From Roseivirga ehrenbergii (GTDB taxonomy: Bacteria > Bacteroidota > Bacteroidia > Cytophagales > Cyclobacteriaceae): 64,000 nt of DNA. Position numbers and translations under genes: made by a program. Shown here piece by piece: positions 45,237 through 55,600 of the stretch. The notes under the pieces are model-generated. The model saw only the letters and a program-made list of their open reading frames with translations, was not told the origin of the DNA and did no database searches. The stretch's first letter is position 1. Every line of letters begins with the position of its first letter. The stretch lies in contig NZ_LQZQ01000001.1 of assembly GCF_001593005.1 (NCBI RefSeq), positions 1-64,000 of the forward strand. Reading direction: 5' to 3'.

Positions 45237-45899
45237 ATGGAAACAAAAAAGAATGCTCAAGTAGATATTGAAGGAAAAAGACCTCTTTTTCTCTTCATTG
45301 GCTTAACCGTTAGTTTGGGCTTAAGCCTAGCAGCTTTTGAATACAAAACTATACCAGCAGAGCCATTTGTATTACCCTACAATGAACAAGATCACAGAAG
45401 CTTTGATGAGCCTCCTATTACAATCCAAGAGCCACCAAAGCCTATTCAACAACCGGTGCTTCTGGAGGTTCCTAATGTAGAAGAACTGAATGAAATCATA
45501 GACTTCACCTTTGAAATAGAACCCAATAACTTTGAAAGTATGGCATTGGATGAAGTCATTACAGAAAAAGCCGAAAAAGCTGAAGATCCGTTCATCGTTC
45601 TGGAAAAGGAAGCTTCCTTTCCCGGAGGTAATGAAGCTTGGGCTAAATTTCTAAATAAGAACTTTAGGTATCCAAGAAATGCTCAGAAAATGGGAATTGA
45701 AGGTAAAGTAATTCTCACTTTCAATGTAGCTGCCAATGGCGAAATTTCAGATTTGAAAGTCGTAAGAGGCATTAGTAAAGATTGCGATGCAGAAGCCATC
45801 CGGGTACTTAGTAAATCTCCTCGGTGGAATCCAGGTGAGCAACGAGGCATTCCAGTGAAATCACCAAGACAAGTGACTATTCATTTCAAACTCAATTAA
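45237..45899 (+). CDS. TonB-family energy transducer, paralogue 3 (diverged)
   Basis: A 220-residue protein of the same build: METKKNAQVDIEGKRPLFLF, membrane helix LFLFIGLTVSLGLSLAAF, a linker with TIQEPPKPIQQPVLLEVPN and a C-terminal TonB domain (EASFPGGNEAWAKFLNKNFR; GIEGKVILTFNVAANGEISD; LSKSPRWNPGEQRGIPVKSP). It lacks the poly-glutamate stretch and shares clearly less identity with the other two, so it comes from an older duplication. The end VKSPRQVTIHFKLN replaces the VKSRMAIRI end of paralogues 1 and 2. It may serve another set of outer-membrane receptors. Confidence 0.9.
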   Translation: METKKNAQVDIEGKRPLFLFIGLTVSLGLSLAAFEYKTIPAEPFVLPYNEQDHRSFDEPPITIQEPPKPIQQPVLLEVPNVEELNEIIDFTFEIEPNNFESMALDEVITEKAEKAEDPFIVLEKEASFPGGNEAWAKFLNKNFRYPRNAQKMGIEGKVILTFNVAANGEISDLKVVRGISKDCDAEAIRVLSKSPRWNPGEQRGIPVKSPRQVTIHFKLN

Positions 45900-45911
45900 T
45901 TCATACAACGC

Positions 45912-45941
45912 AAGAGGCCTGCTTTTATAGCAGGCCTCTTT
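45912..45941. terminator. Two-way terminator between TonB paralogue 3 and yicC
   Basis: AAGAGGCCTGCT-TTTAT-AGCAGGCCTCTT, perfect 12-bp stem, with short T/A flanks on both sides. It lies between convergent genes and can act on both strands. Confidence 0.8.
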
Positions 45942-45970
45942 AAAATTCGTACAGATCAATACCATTAAGC

Positions 45971-46852
45971 TTAGATGATGTTTAAGAGCTGCTCTTTTAT
46001 CTTTTCTAACTCATCCTTCATACACACTACGAAACGTTGCATAGGTGCATAATTGGCCTTAGAACCAATCGTGTTGATTTCTCTACCAATCTCTTGGGAA
46101 ATGAAATTCAGTTTTTTTCCTTGTGAGTTTGTCTCCTTTAAAATCTCTAAGAAGTAATCAAGATGAGCGTTCAATCTAACAAACTCTTCGCTAACATCAA
46201 GTTTTTCGATAAAGTAGATCATTTCTTGTTCGAACCTATTCACATCAAACTGATCAGACCCGACTAAATCCTTTTGGTGACCTTCGATACGCTCTCGAAT
46301 AGATACTAACCTTTCTCCTTCTACTGCCTTGATGTCATTAAGGTAATTCCCAATATTTCGAATATAAGACTCAAGTTCAGATTGAAGTTTTGCTCCTTCT
46401 TGCTCTCTAAACTCATTACAGTGTGCAATAGCGGCAATTAAATTCTCTTTGGTAAATTCCCATTGCTGGGCAATTACCTCCTCATTAATACCCGATCCCG
46501 ACATCACTTCAGGGCTGTGCAATGCCAACCTAAAAAGATCTCTCTTTTCGGCACCTACTTCACTAGCAAGTTGATCATACTCATTATAATATGACTTAAA
46601 TAAGGCATGATTCACTTCCTGTTTTGAAGCCTCGGCATCATCTGAGCTCATCTCGATATTTACCGCTACTTTACCTCTTACCAACTCCGAGTTCAATATA
46701 TTCCTGATTTCGAGTTCCTTGTCCTGTAGATGTCTTGGCAGACGAATTTGGGCGTCAAGAAACTTAGAATTGAGTGAGCGAATTTCAACAGAAACTTGCA
46801 TTGCGCCTTTCTGCGCTTTAGATAGGCCGTAGCCCGTCATTGATTTAAGCAT
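45971..46852 (-). CDS. YicC/YloC-family endoribonuclease
   Basis: A 293-residue protein starting MLKSMTGYGLSKAQKGAMQV, the typical YicC N-terminus (MxxSMTGYG). It continues EIRSLNSKFLDAQIRLPRHL and ends with the DUF1732 domain (GKKLNFISQEIGREINTIGS KANYAPMQR, two parts). E. coli YicC is an Mn-dependent endoribonuclease that takes part in small-RNA turnover. Catalytic residues of the C-terminal domain (acidic E in SQEIGREINT) are present. It converges on the TonB cluster and has its own promoter upstream. Confidence 0.92.
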   Translation of the reverse strand: MLKSMTGYGLSKAQKGAMQVSVEIRSLNSKFLDAQIRLPRHLQDKELEIRNILNSELVRGKVAVNIEMSSDDAEASKQEVNHALFKSYYNEYDQLASEVGAEKRDLFRLALHSPEVMSGSGINEEVIAQQWEFTKENLIAAIAHCNEFREQEGAKLQSELESYIRNIGNYLNDIKAVEGERLVSIRERIEGHQKDLVGSDQFDVNRFEQEMIYFIEKLDVSEEFVRLNAHLDYFLEILKETNSQGKKLNFISQEIGREINTIGSKANYAPMQRFVVCMKDELEKIKEQLLNII

Positions 46853-46875
46853 GTAAATTGGTTTTAAACAACTTG

Positions 46876-46905
46876 CGAAGTTAAGCCTATTCGGCCAATC
46901 TCAAA
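46876..46905 (-). promoter_or_regulatory. Promoter of yicC
   Basis: Minus strand: TTTG at 46905-46902, 18-base spacer, TAACTTCG at 46883-46876 (one mismatch), ending 23 bases before the ATG. Confidence 0.6.
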
Positions 46906-46911
46906 AAGTAA

Positions 46912-49900
46912 TTAAAAATCGTAACCGATCGATATTTGAAGTTTTGGGTTTCCAACCTTAAAATCTTGTATTGGCCAAGCTAAGTCGAGCCTAGAGAAAA
47001 AACCAAAGAGCATGGTTCTCATTCCTACCCCAGTACTTTGTAACCAAGGATTACTAAAGTCATTAATTACTCCAGAAAACGGAGAACCTGGGACTACAAT
47101 TTCTTCAGTATTTACATCATTTCGAGCTTGAAAGGCAGAAATCTCGTACCAAGCTGAACCTATATCATAAAAACCAAGAAACTGAAGATTTCTAATAAAG
47201 CTAGACTTAGTATCAGCAGTAGCCAAAAACTGATTTACCGGCAACCTAAGTTCGCCAGACAATGTCAGCACTGTACTTCCCTGAAAAGTGTTATAAGAGT
47301 AGCCTCTGAGGTTGGTGAATTGATTAAATAAAATATCGCTGTTATCATTCAAGGTCTGTAAAAGGAAAGGATCAGGTTCAGAACCTTCTACGCCCTCTCT
47401 TTTATTAAAGGCCCAATTATCCACGCCACCAAGTAGATAGGACTTTGGCGCTTTTCCTCCATAATGCCCAAAAAACACTCTTCCTGCTAAGTAAACTCCT
47501 TTGGTGACTCTTTGATAATGCCTAATATCTGCTTCAATTCTATTGAAACCCACAGCATGTTTATTCAATTTTGAATGCGATTCAAATGTCAGTTTAGCTC
47601 TAGTCCCCTCATGTATGTTGGTTCCACCCGTCAAACTGTTATCAAAAACAACGCTTGTATTCAGCCCCAAATAATTAGCCGTTTTTTCCGCCACTATTCC
47701 AGATGGTGCATTAAGAAGCAACAAATAGTCTAAATCAATATATCGGCTCTGTTCAAAAAACGGAGTTACCTCAAGTCTGAGATACGGGCTAAATGGTAAA
47801 GCAGCGCCTAATTCAAATCGATTGAGGTTATATCGTTGTGATTGAGGTGTTGTATTGTCTCTTAATAAAATTGACTTACGATAATACTTAGCTTTTAAGT
47901 CAATGGCTTCTTTAAGGTACTCGTACTCCAAGAAAACATCGTAACCACTATTAAAATTGTAGGGAACTAATGCACCTCCATGAAGTCTATGGTTTTCTAA
48001 ATAATCATTCATCTGAATTTCTAGTAACTGAGAAAACGATCTCAGTTCATCTATTACGAATGATGTCACTACATTATTCGTTTGAAAACGAGGTTCGTAT
48101 GGAGTTGGACCTTCAATGGTATTCTTTAAACCTCTGTTTTGATAAAGGCTTAAGAATGATCTACTAGCCCCTTCATCAGATACAGGTGTTTCAAATTTGT
48201 AATCTTTAGAATTTACCTTCGATTCATTTTTGAAAACGTAATTTTCAGTATCAATGGCGCCTAATTTTAGAGAGTCAATTTTTGGTTGTTTTGGTACTTC
48301 AGCTATTTTTTTGGCTTTAGTGAGACTATCGGTATTTTCAGTATCTAACAGTCTCTTTCTTCTAATTTCGCTTAGTATTCGGATACTTTCAAGCTCTCTC
48401 CTTGGAGTAGCGGGCGTAAAAATATGCTGAATACTCCCTAGACTCTCCAGGTAAATAACGTCCTTAGAATCCAGTGTAGATATAAAAGCTATTCGACTAT
48501 TATTCTGATCGATAGAAAACTCCTTGATTCCAAAACTGTAATTACTCATTTGTTTACTGATAGAATCATTCACAGTATGCAGATAAAGATTATTCACACC
48601 CTGTTGATCGCTCAAGTAATAAATCTCGTTCAGGCTTTTTGCAATAGGATTAGATTCTACTGAAAGGGAATTTGTTAGTTTCCCATATACGCTATCTACC
48701 AAGTCTAAATCATAGGTGTAGAGATTAAACTGGTTAGAACTTACCTCTTTTAAGTCAATTGGCCCATCTACATAAACACTGTCTGTTGGTCGGTTAGAAG
48801 AAAATAAAACTACATTAGTTTCTGGCAAAAAGCTGATATCTCGATCATCATAACTATCATTTGAAATTCTTCTGATCGTTCCTCTATTCACTAAGAACAA
48901 ATAAGCATCACTTTTTCCGTTCACAACGCCAGTTAAGGCTGCTAACCTACCACCTTGTTTAAACTCAAAACTCTGAATCTGGCTTACAGTAGGAATGGCC
49001 AATACCTGCTCTCCTTTCGCTCCGACTCTCTTAATGGTTACTGTGTTTCTTCCTTCAGAATAGGCAACAATTCCCAAAGTAAATTCATCTACCCAGCTCA
49101 AAAGCGGATAATTACTATTTACCTCTTGTGCCAACAGTTTGATTCCGCCTTTGTAAAGCACTATCTCTTCTCGAGAGTCCATGTTAATTACTCTCACTTC
49201 GTACTTCCCATTATCAAACACCGTGTAGGCCAGTAAAGAGCCTTCTGCATTAAATTTCAAATGATTGATTGCAGATGTTTTAGATCGACTACCGGAAATA
49301 ACTTGTGATTCAGGAAGCCTCTTGTAACTCTCCATTATCCGGAGGTTCATTTGAGAATAGTAAGCTTTCCACCCAGTCATGAAATCCTTATAAGGAACAC
49401 CCAGCGTTTTGGAAATGCTGCTTTCTTCATCTTTAACAATTCTAGCTAAGTTCAGAATATTTGAAATATCTCTCTTTCCGTAGGTTTGTGCTATGTAATT
49501 CCAAATCGATTGCCCTAATAGAAGATTGGTCTCTTTGCTTAGTTTCGAAAATTTGGCAGGTTGCTCTTGTGACACATAGTCTCTTGCAGTATCATCCATT
49601 TCCTTCGTCCAACCATAGGCTACATAAGCAGAAACACCATCGATAAACCAATTGGGAATTGGCGATGAAAATGTTGATTGAAACATTTCGGCTATGTTCC
49701 CACCAAACCACATTTCTTCAACTAACATTTTGGTGAAGTTGAAAATCAGTTCCTCTTTAAACGAAGTGTAATCTCCAGAAAAAGCCACTTCAACTTGAGA
49801 TTTAACGAAATCAGTTTGACCACCAATGGTAAAGTCATCTCCTTTAACACCTACATTGCTCTGCTGCTTTTCAGCTATAGAGTTGTATAAAAATATCCTT

Positions 49901-50175
49901 GTCTGAGAATATGGAAAGAACCCAATTGTTTCTGTAACTCTGCTAAACTCAGATTCTAAATAAGCAATAGACTTTTTCGCCAAATCTTCTCCGCCATCAT
50001 AATAGTAAACTTCAAAATTGTTCGATTTTAAGTATTGCCAATTAAAGTATTTGTATTGAATTCTATTCTGCCCGTATTCTTCACGATATACCTGCGCCTC
50101 TGAAGAAAAAGGAATAGACAAAAAACCAATGGCTGCAATGGTTATAATGAATGGGTAACGTAGAGATTTAAGCAT
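46912..50175 (-). CDS. Very large outer-membrane protein: peptidase-like region, TolB-like propeller and beta-barrel
   Basis: A 1087-residue exported protein (signal peptide MLKSLRYPFIITIAAIGFLS, cleavage near SEAQ). Residues about 30-275 resemble the gluzincin-like regions found next to TolB propellers in Bacteroidota, but the expected HExxH position reads EELIFNFTKML, so no zinc site. Residues about 285-600 form WD40/TolB-like propeller repeats (LKFNAEGSLLAYTVFDNGKY; LVNRGTIRRISNDSYDDRD). A linker of about 100 residues follows, then from about 720 a C-terminal beta-barrel of the surface-antigen/BamA-like type (GSAWYEISAFQARNDV; GVGMRTMLFGFFSRLDLAWP) ending NPKLQISIGYDF. It follows a FAD oxidoreductase gene on the same strand. 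Function unknown. Confidence 0.82.
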   Translation of the reverse strand: MLKSLRYPFIITIAAIGFLSIPFSSEAQVYREEYGQNRIQYKYFNWQYLKSNNFEVYYYDGGEDLAKKSIAYLESEFSRVTETIGFFPYSQTRIFLYNSIAEKQQSNVGVKGDDFTIGGQTDFVKSQVEVAFSGDYTSFKEELIFNFTKMLVEEMWFGGNIAEMFQSTFSSPIPNWFIDGVSAYVAYGWTKEMDDTARDYVSQEQPAKFSKLSKETNLLLGQSIWNYIAQTYGKRDISNILNLARIVKDEESSISKTLGVPYKDFMTGWKAYYSQMNLRIMESYKRLPESQVISGSRSKTSAINHLKFNAEGSLLAYTVFDNGKYEVRVINMDSREEIVLYKGGIKLLAQEVNSNYPLLSWVDEFTLGIVAYSEGRNTVTIKRVGAKGEQVLAIPTVSQIQSFEFKQGGRLAALTGVVNGKSDAYLFLVNRGTIRRISNDSYDDRDISFLPETNVVLFSSNRPTDSVYVDGPIDLKEVSSNQFNLYTYDLDLVDSVYGKLTNSLSVESNPIAKSLNEIYYLSDQQGVNNLYLHTVNDSISKQMSNYSFGIKEFSIDQNNSRIAFISTLDSKDVIYLESLGSIQHIFTPATPRRELESIRILSEIRRKRLLDTENTDSLTKAKKIAEVPKQPKIDSLKLGAIDTENYVFKNESKVNSKDYKFETPVSDEGASRSFLSLYQNRGLKNTIEGPTPYEPRFQTNNVVTSFVIDELRSFSQLLEIQMNDYLENHRLHGGALVPYNFNSGYDVFLEYEYLKEAIDLKAKYYRKSILLRDNTTPQSQRYNLNRFELGAALPFSPYLRLEVTPFFEQSRYIDLDYLLLLNAPSGIVAEKTANYLGLNTSVVFDNSLTGGTNIHEGTRAKLTFESHSKLNKHAVGFNRIEADIRHYQRVTKGVYLAGRVFFGHYGGKAPKSYLLGGVDNWAFNKREGVEGSEPDPFLLQTLNDNSDILFNQFTNLRGYSYNTFQGSTVLTLSGELRLPVNQFLATADTKSSFIRNLQFLGFYDIGSAWYEISAFQARNDVNTEEIVVPGSPFSGVINDFSNPWLQSTGVGMRTMLFGFFSRLDLAWPIQDFKVGNPKLQISIGYDF

Positions 50176-50199
50176 ATATCTTCTTTACAGAAAAGACTT

Positions 50200-51252
50200 T
50201 TAATATAACGAAAAAAATCGCTCAATATTGACCTCACTATCTATGTCCTTGTTCTTTGTTAAAAACTCGGTTAACTGCTTAGCATAATAAGGGATGAGAG
50301 AAACTCCTTTTGTACCAAATCCATTAAAAGAAATAAGACTTTTAAATTCAGGATGTTGACCAATAATGGGTTTTCTATCTTTTGTCGCGGGCCTTACACC
50401 AGCCAACTGATATTCAATTTCATACGGAAATTTAACCAGCTCGTTTAATTTATGTACTAACACGTTTTTTGCTTCAATGGTTGGCTTTTCATCCAAATTT
50501 TGATGATCGTAGGTAGAGCCAACTTTGCAAACTCCGTTTCCTAATGGAATAACAAAAACACCTCTGTTGTGGATTACCCTTAAGTTTTCTTCTGTCTTAA
50601 TTATCAGGAGTTCACCCTTTACAGGCCTTAACGGAATCCAACCGAAATATTGTTCCTCTAGTGATTTATGACCGTTGCAGAAAATTACCGATTTGCATTT
50701 TATACCCTGATAACTGGTATAACCCTCTTCAAATTTTAAGTCAGCTGGATTAAAATACCCTTTCGTCAAACTCTCTTTCTCATCTAAATACTTTGCAGAA
50801 GCCTCCAAAAGTTTACCGGTATCTACAAAACCAGATTGGTTTAACAGAATTCCACCAAAATCATCACTCACTTGATTTCCATAAGCCGAACTATTATGTA
50901 CCGCCTGTACATAAGAAGAATAATCTATGTCAGCACTTTTACCCATCCATTCATTCAATTCCTCTGGAGAAATAAATGGTCGGTAAATAGGAATATCGTT
51001 GACAAAATCGGCCTCTAACTGTTGTTGAAGTTTAGGGTAATAATCCGTCAGGTAACCAAACAAATTGTCTGCGTTCCAAGTTTTGGCCATCTTACGGCCA
51101 GTCACCGGATTATAAAGGCCTCCTGCAATTTTTGAAGAATTGGAAAGTAACGGATCGTCAAAAACCATTACGCTACAACCCGCATTTATCAAGTGATTGG
51201 CCAAAATACTTCCAGCCAACCCCTGCCCTACTAGAATATAATCCACTAACAT
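50200..51252 (-). CDS. FAD-dependent oxidoreductase (DAO family)
   Basis: A 350-residue flavoprotein with the N-terminal dinucleotide motif ILVGQGLAGSILANHLI and the DAO pattern: KIAGGLYNPVTGRKMAKTW, the second FAD contact region SVIFCNGHK, LRPVKGELLIIKTEE, and the C-terminal GVRPATKDRKPIIGQHPEF with FNGFGTKGVSLIPYYA. Homologues oxidise amines or amino acids (the C-terminal domain of MnmC is related), but the substrate is not readable. No transmembrane segment; cytoplasmic. It lies 24 bp upstream of the giant outer-membrane protein gene and diverges from the MBL hydrolase. Confidence 0.85.
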   Translation of the reverse strand: MLVDYILVGQGLAGSILANHLINAGCSVMVFDDPLLSNSSKIAGGLYNPVTGRKMAKTWNADNLFGYLTDYYPKLQQQLEADFVNDIPIYRPFISPEELNEWMGKSADIDYSSYVQAVHNSSAYGNQVSDDFGGILLNQSGFVDTGKLLEASAKYLDEKESLTKGYFNPADLKFEEGYTSYQGIKCKSVIFCNGHKSLEEQYFGWIPLRPVKGELLIIKTEENLRVIHNRGVFVIPLGNGVCKVGSTYDHQNLDEKPTIEAKNVLVHKLNELVKFPYEIEYQLAGVRPATKDRKPIIGQHPEFKSLISFNGFGTKGVSLIPYYAKQLTEFLTKNKDIDSEVNIERFFSLY

Positions 51253-51275
51253 TGGCCGAATTTAAACCAACATTT

Positions 51276-51307
51276 TTTGAATAATGGCTATTATTAAATG
51301 AAATTTG
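51276..51307 (+). promoter_or_regulatory. Promoter of the MBL hydrolase-pssA-porU unit
   Basis: TTTG at 51276-51279, 20-base spacer, GAAATTTG at 51300-51307 (one mismatch), ending 16 bases before the ATG. Confidence 0.55.
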
Positions 51308-51323
51308 AGCAAAACAGTAATTT

Positions 51324-51971
51324 ATGATCAAGATTAAGCCATTCACCTTTAACCCCTTTATGGAAAACACCTATATTTTGTTTGACGAAACAAAAGAAGC
51401 GTTAATCATAGACCCAGGATGTTATGAGAAGGAAGAACAAGATGAACTGGTTAAATTTATTGAAAGTGAAGGTCTCAAGGTAAAATCACTCCTAAACACT
51501 CATGGTCATATCGACCATGTTTTAGGCAATGATTTTGTGAAGAGAAAGTTCAATGTTGACTTGATTATTGGTGAACACGATGAAGAAACACTCCGATCCG
51601 TAGGCGTATATGCAGCTAATTATGGTTTTCAAAACTATACTCCTGCCCAACCTAACAAATTTTTAAAGGAAGGCGACACTGTGAAATTTGGCAACAGCGT
51701 GCTAAAAGTTTACTTCACCCCAGGTCATGCACCAGGCCATATTGTTTTTGTAAACGAAGAAGAAAACGTTTGCATTGGAGGCGATGTACTCTTTGAAGGC
51801 AGTATTGGAAGAACAGATTTACCCGGTGGCGATTTTGATACTTTAATCAAAAGTATTCATAATAAACTCTTTAAGTTTGATGATGACATGGTAGTTTACC
51901 CTGGGCATGGTGGCCCCACAACCATTGGAAATGAAAAAGCCACTAACCCATTTTGTGCTCTTAAAAAATAA
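51324..51971 (+). CDS. MBL-fold metallohydrolase, glyoxalase II-like
   Basis: A 215-residue metallo-beta-lactamase-fold hydrolase. The zinc motif is NTHGHIDHVLGNDF (HxHxDH), further ligands lie in FTPGHAPGHIVF, GGDVLFEGSIGRTDLPGGDF and VYPGHGGPTTIG. This is the small glyoxalase-II-like group (YcbL type), which may hydrolyse S-lactoylglutathione-like thioesters; the substrate here is unknown. Cytoplasmic. pssA starts four bases after its stop, so the two are coupled. Confidence 0.92.
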   Translation: MIKIKPFTFNPFMENTYILFDETKEALIIDPGCYEKEEQDELVKFIESEGLKVKSLLNTHGHIDHVLGNDFVKRKFNVDLIIGEHDEETLRSVGVYAANYGFQNYTPAQPNKFLKEGDTVKFGNSVLKVYFTPGHAPGHIVFVNEEENVCIGGDVLFEGSIGRTDLPGGDFDTLIKSIHNKLFKFDDDMVVYPGHGGPTTIGNEKATNPFCALKK

Positions 51972-51974
51972 CCT

Positions 51975-52673
51975 TTGGAACCAATCAAAAAAGCCATCCC
52001 AAACCTGTTTACCCTAGCTAATTTAAGCTGTGGAACAGTCGGTATAATTCTTTCTTTTCAGGGGGAAATAGCAACAGCATGTTATCTCATTTGGTTGGCA
52101 GCTGGCTTCGATTTCCTCGATGGCTTTTTAGCGAGAATCCTCAAAGCACAATCCGAAATCGGTAAGCAACTGGATTCTTTAGCTGATTTGATCACTTTCG
52201 GTTTGCTACCTGCTATTCTTTATTATCATATGCTTGTGGGTAAAGTAGATTCGCCACTTGAGTATGCCGGAGTACTCATCGCTGTTTTTTCTGCCATACG
52301 CTTGGCAAAATTCAACATTGACGAAAATCAAACCACAAGTTTCACAGGGTTGACCACCACGGCAAATGGAATTTTCACCAGTACACTTCCTTTAATTATT
52401 GTTGGAAATACATTTATGAGCGACTTTCTAGCCAACGAATGGGTACTTCTTACTTGTGCTATAGTATTTTCACTTTTGATGGTTGCGCCTGTCACTTTGC
52501 TTTCATTTAAGTTTTCAAACTTTACTGTAAAGGATAACTGGCAGCGTTTTTTACTAATTCTGGTAAGCATCATTTTAATTGTGATTTTCAAAACTGCCGC
52601 AGTTCCTTTAATCATTGTTGTTTATCTTTTGCTCTCGCTGCTCTCCCAGCCAGCACATAAGAAAGTTGTTTAA
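51975..52673 (+). CDS. pssA: CDP-diacylglycerol-serine O-phosphatidyltransferase
   Basis: An integral inner-membrane enzyme making phosphatidylserine from CDP-diacylglycerol and serine, the route to phosphatidylethanolamine. The 232-residue protein has the complete CDP-alcohol phosphotransferase motif D-G-x2-A-R-x8-G-x3-D-x3-D at about residues 37-59 (FLDGFLARILKAQSEIGKQL then DSLAD). The N-terminus IKKAIPNLFTLANLSCGTVG is typical of the PssA type, and six or more hydrophobic segments are present. The start is TTG at 51975. porU starts 20 bp downstream; the pairing may just be convenient operon packing. Confidence 0.93.
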   Translation: MEPIKKAIPNLFTLANLSCGTVGIILSFQGEIATACYLIWLAAGFDFLDGFLARILKAQSEIGKQLDSLADLITFGLLPAILYYHMLVGKVDSPLEYAGVLIAVFSAIRLAKFNIDENQTTSFTGLTTTANGIFTSTLPLIIVGNTFMSDFLANEWVLLTCAIVFSLLMVAPVTLLSFKFSNFTVKDNWQRFLLILVSIILIVIFKTAAVPLIIVVYLLLSLLSQPAHKKVV

Positions 52674-52693
52674 ATAACGTTGAGCTTCAAGAC

Positions 52694-55600
52694 ATGGCCA
52701 GTCGATTACGATCAAAACATATCTTGCTCATCGCCTTCTTTATTCAGGTATTTATCGGTGTTGCTACTGCCCAAAGTTCAAGTGTTTTAGCTACTGGTAA
52801 ATGGGTAAAAATGAGCTTCGATAAAGAAGGTATTTATCGAATTAACCAAAGCAGCCTGAGCCAAATGGGTTTTGATATCGGCTCCATCAATCCGCAGCAC
52901 ATTGCCATATACGGAAGTAAGGGAGGCATGCTTCCGCAAGCCATTTCAACAGCTAGAGATGGTCTTCGAGAAACCGCCATATTCGTTTCTGGAGAATCTG
53001 ATGCTACTTTCAATTCTGAGGATTACATTCTCTTTTATGTCGATAGAGTTAATGAGCTCCAATTCAACCCATCAACTAAAACCTTTGAGTCTATTCAAAA
53101 TCTCTATACAGATGAGGTGCATTACTTCATCACAGTAAAAAATAACAAAGGATTACGTATTGAAACTCTGCAAAACTTAGGCAACAACTTACCAGAGGTC
53201 AATACTTTCAACAAAATTATTCGGCATGAAACGGATGTGAAAAACATCCTTGGTTCTGGAAGAAAGTGGTTTGGAGAAAGTTTCAATACTAATAATGAAT
53301 TGAACTTCGATTTTCCACTTACCAACCTAGCCACAAACGAAGCGATCAAATTTAGGCTTGATGCTTTAAGTCAGGCCTTCAATAATACATCACTTACCGC
53401 AAGCCTCAATGGTCAATCCATTGGTCAGCTTGATTTTTCTCCCATTCCAGATACACGATATGGCGTTAAGGGAAACGAATCCTCAGGCTTATTCGAAGTC
53501 AACTCAACCAACTTTTCTAGTGCAAATCAGCTCAATCTAAAATTAACTTTCGACCAAGGTGGCTCTAATAATGCTGTGGGCCATCTTGATGGTTTTCTTT
53601 TGGACATACCGACCAAACTTCAATACTCAGGCAGTTCAATTCACTTCCGAAGTATAAAATCACTTGATCAACCCATAAGCACATTTAAATTATCAGAAGC
53701 CAACCAAAACCTAATGGTTTGGGACATCACTAATCCGTTAAATGCGAAAAATCAAACCTATAATTTGAGTGGATCAGAATTACGTTTTGGCGCTTTTTCA
53801 GATGAGCTTCACGAATACGTTGTTTTTGAAGCTGCACTTCAACCTCTTCCTCCGAAATTTGAATCCTTAGCCAATCAAGATTTAAAAGGAAGTGCAACAC
53901 CAGACATGGTGATTATTTCTGCACCAGAATTTTTAACCGAAGCAGAAAGATTAGCTGCTTTCAGAAGAAGCGAAGATCAGCTTTCTGTATTGGTAGTTAC
54001 TCCTCAACTAGTGTACAACGAATTTTCTGCCGGAAGACAAGATGTAACGGCCATTCGTGATTTCATTCGTCAGTTGAAACTAAAAAGTGATCAGCTCAAG
54101 TATTTACTGCTTTTTGGCAAGGGATCATATGATTACAAAAACAGAATTGAAAATAACACCAACTTTGTTCCTACCTATGAGTCCAGAAGCTCAATTCATC
54201 CATTGACCTCCTATTCATCTGACGATTATTTTGGTTTTTTAGAAGATGATGAAGGCGAATGGGAAGAAAACCGAGCTGGCGACCATACATTAGATATTGG
54301 CATTGGGCGTATTCCGAGCACAACTTTAGTGCAAGCCAAGAGCGCAGTCGACAAAATCATCAATTACCAAACTAGCCCAGAAAGCATTGGAGACTGGAGA
54401 CGCAGGCTGGTTTTTGTAGCCGATGACGGTGATAACAACTTGCATCAACGCGATGCTGATCAGCTGGCCACTCTGGTCGACACTACATATGCAGGTTTTA
54501 ATGTGAGAAAAATTTACCTCGATGCGTACGAGCAAATCCGATCCCCCAATGGTGAGTCATCGCCAGAAGCAGAACAAGCTTTGCTAGACGCTGTCGAGCA
54601 AGGCGTTTTGATTATGAACTTCACAGGCCATGGCGCAGAAACCGGCTGGATGCAAGAACGAATTCTTACTACCGAATCTATTGATGACTGGAAAAACATA
54701 AACCGACTCCCACTATTGGTTACCGCCACCTGTGAGTTTGCCAGAAACGATGACCCCACAATTTTTTCTGGTGCTGAAAAAATAATGTTCAAACCAGATG
54801 GAGGCGCAATTGCTCTGGTCGCCACCGCGCGTCCTGTATTTTCTTCTTCCAATTATGCCTTAAACCTAGCGCTCTACAAAACCATTTTAGAACAGCCTAA
54901 CGGTAATTTTCAGCGCCTTGGCGACATCATTCGCTATACCAAAAACAATGCGCTGAATGGCGCTAACAACAGAAATTTCATCCTTTTAGGAGATCCAAGT
55001 ATGCGCTTGGCTTACCCCAAAAATGAAATCACTATCAACAGTATCAATGGTAAGTCACCATTGGCTCAAGCAGATACCTTGAGTGCGTTAGAAAAAGTGA
55101 ACATCATAGGTCAAATTGAATCTAACGGCCAACGCATAGAAAACTTTAATGGCGAAGTCACATTTAGTCTTTTTGACAAACGTAGTGTGCTGCAAACTAT
55201 CGGAACAGAAAGCGAAAAGTTTGAGTACTTAGAGCGCAACAGTCAACTTTTTAATGGTAAAGCATCTGTAACAGATGGTGAGTTTATGATAGATTTTGTA
55301 GTGCCCAAAAACATCAACTATCAATTTGGAAGTGGAAAAATGAGCATGTACGCCTTGAATAACAACCTAGAAGATGCCTTCGGGGCCAAAATAGATTTTA
55401 TTCTCGGGGGCACGGCTCAAAACATTTCTGAGGATAGAACTCCACCGAACATTAGCATTTTTATAAATGATTCTACCCAAGTTACTACCCCTGTGGTAAA
55501 ACCTGATGCTACACTGATACTCAAATTATTCGATGAAAGTGGTATCAATATTTCAGAAAATGGAATCGGCCAAAACCTATCGGCTACGCTAAACGACTCT

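Noticed and set aside
43666-45899. Complete TonB-ExbB-ExbD operon
   Set aside because: All three proteins have the same TonB build; none resembles ExbB or ExbD.
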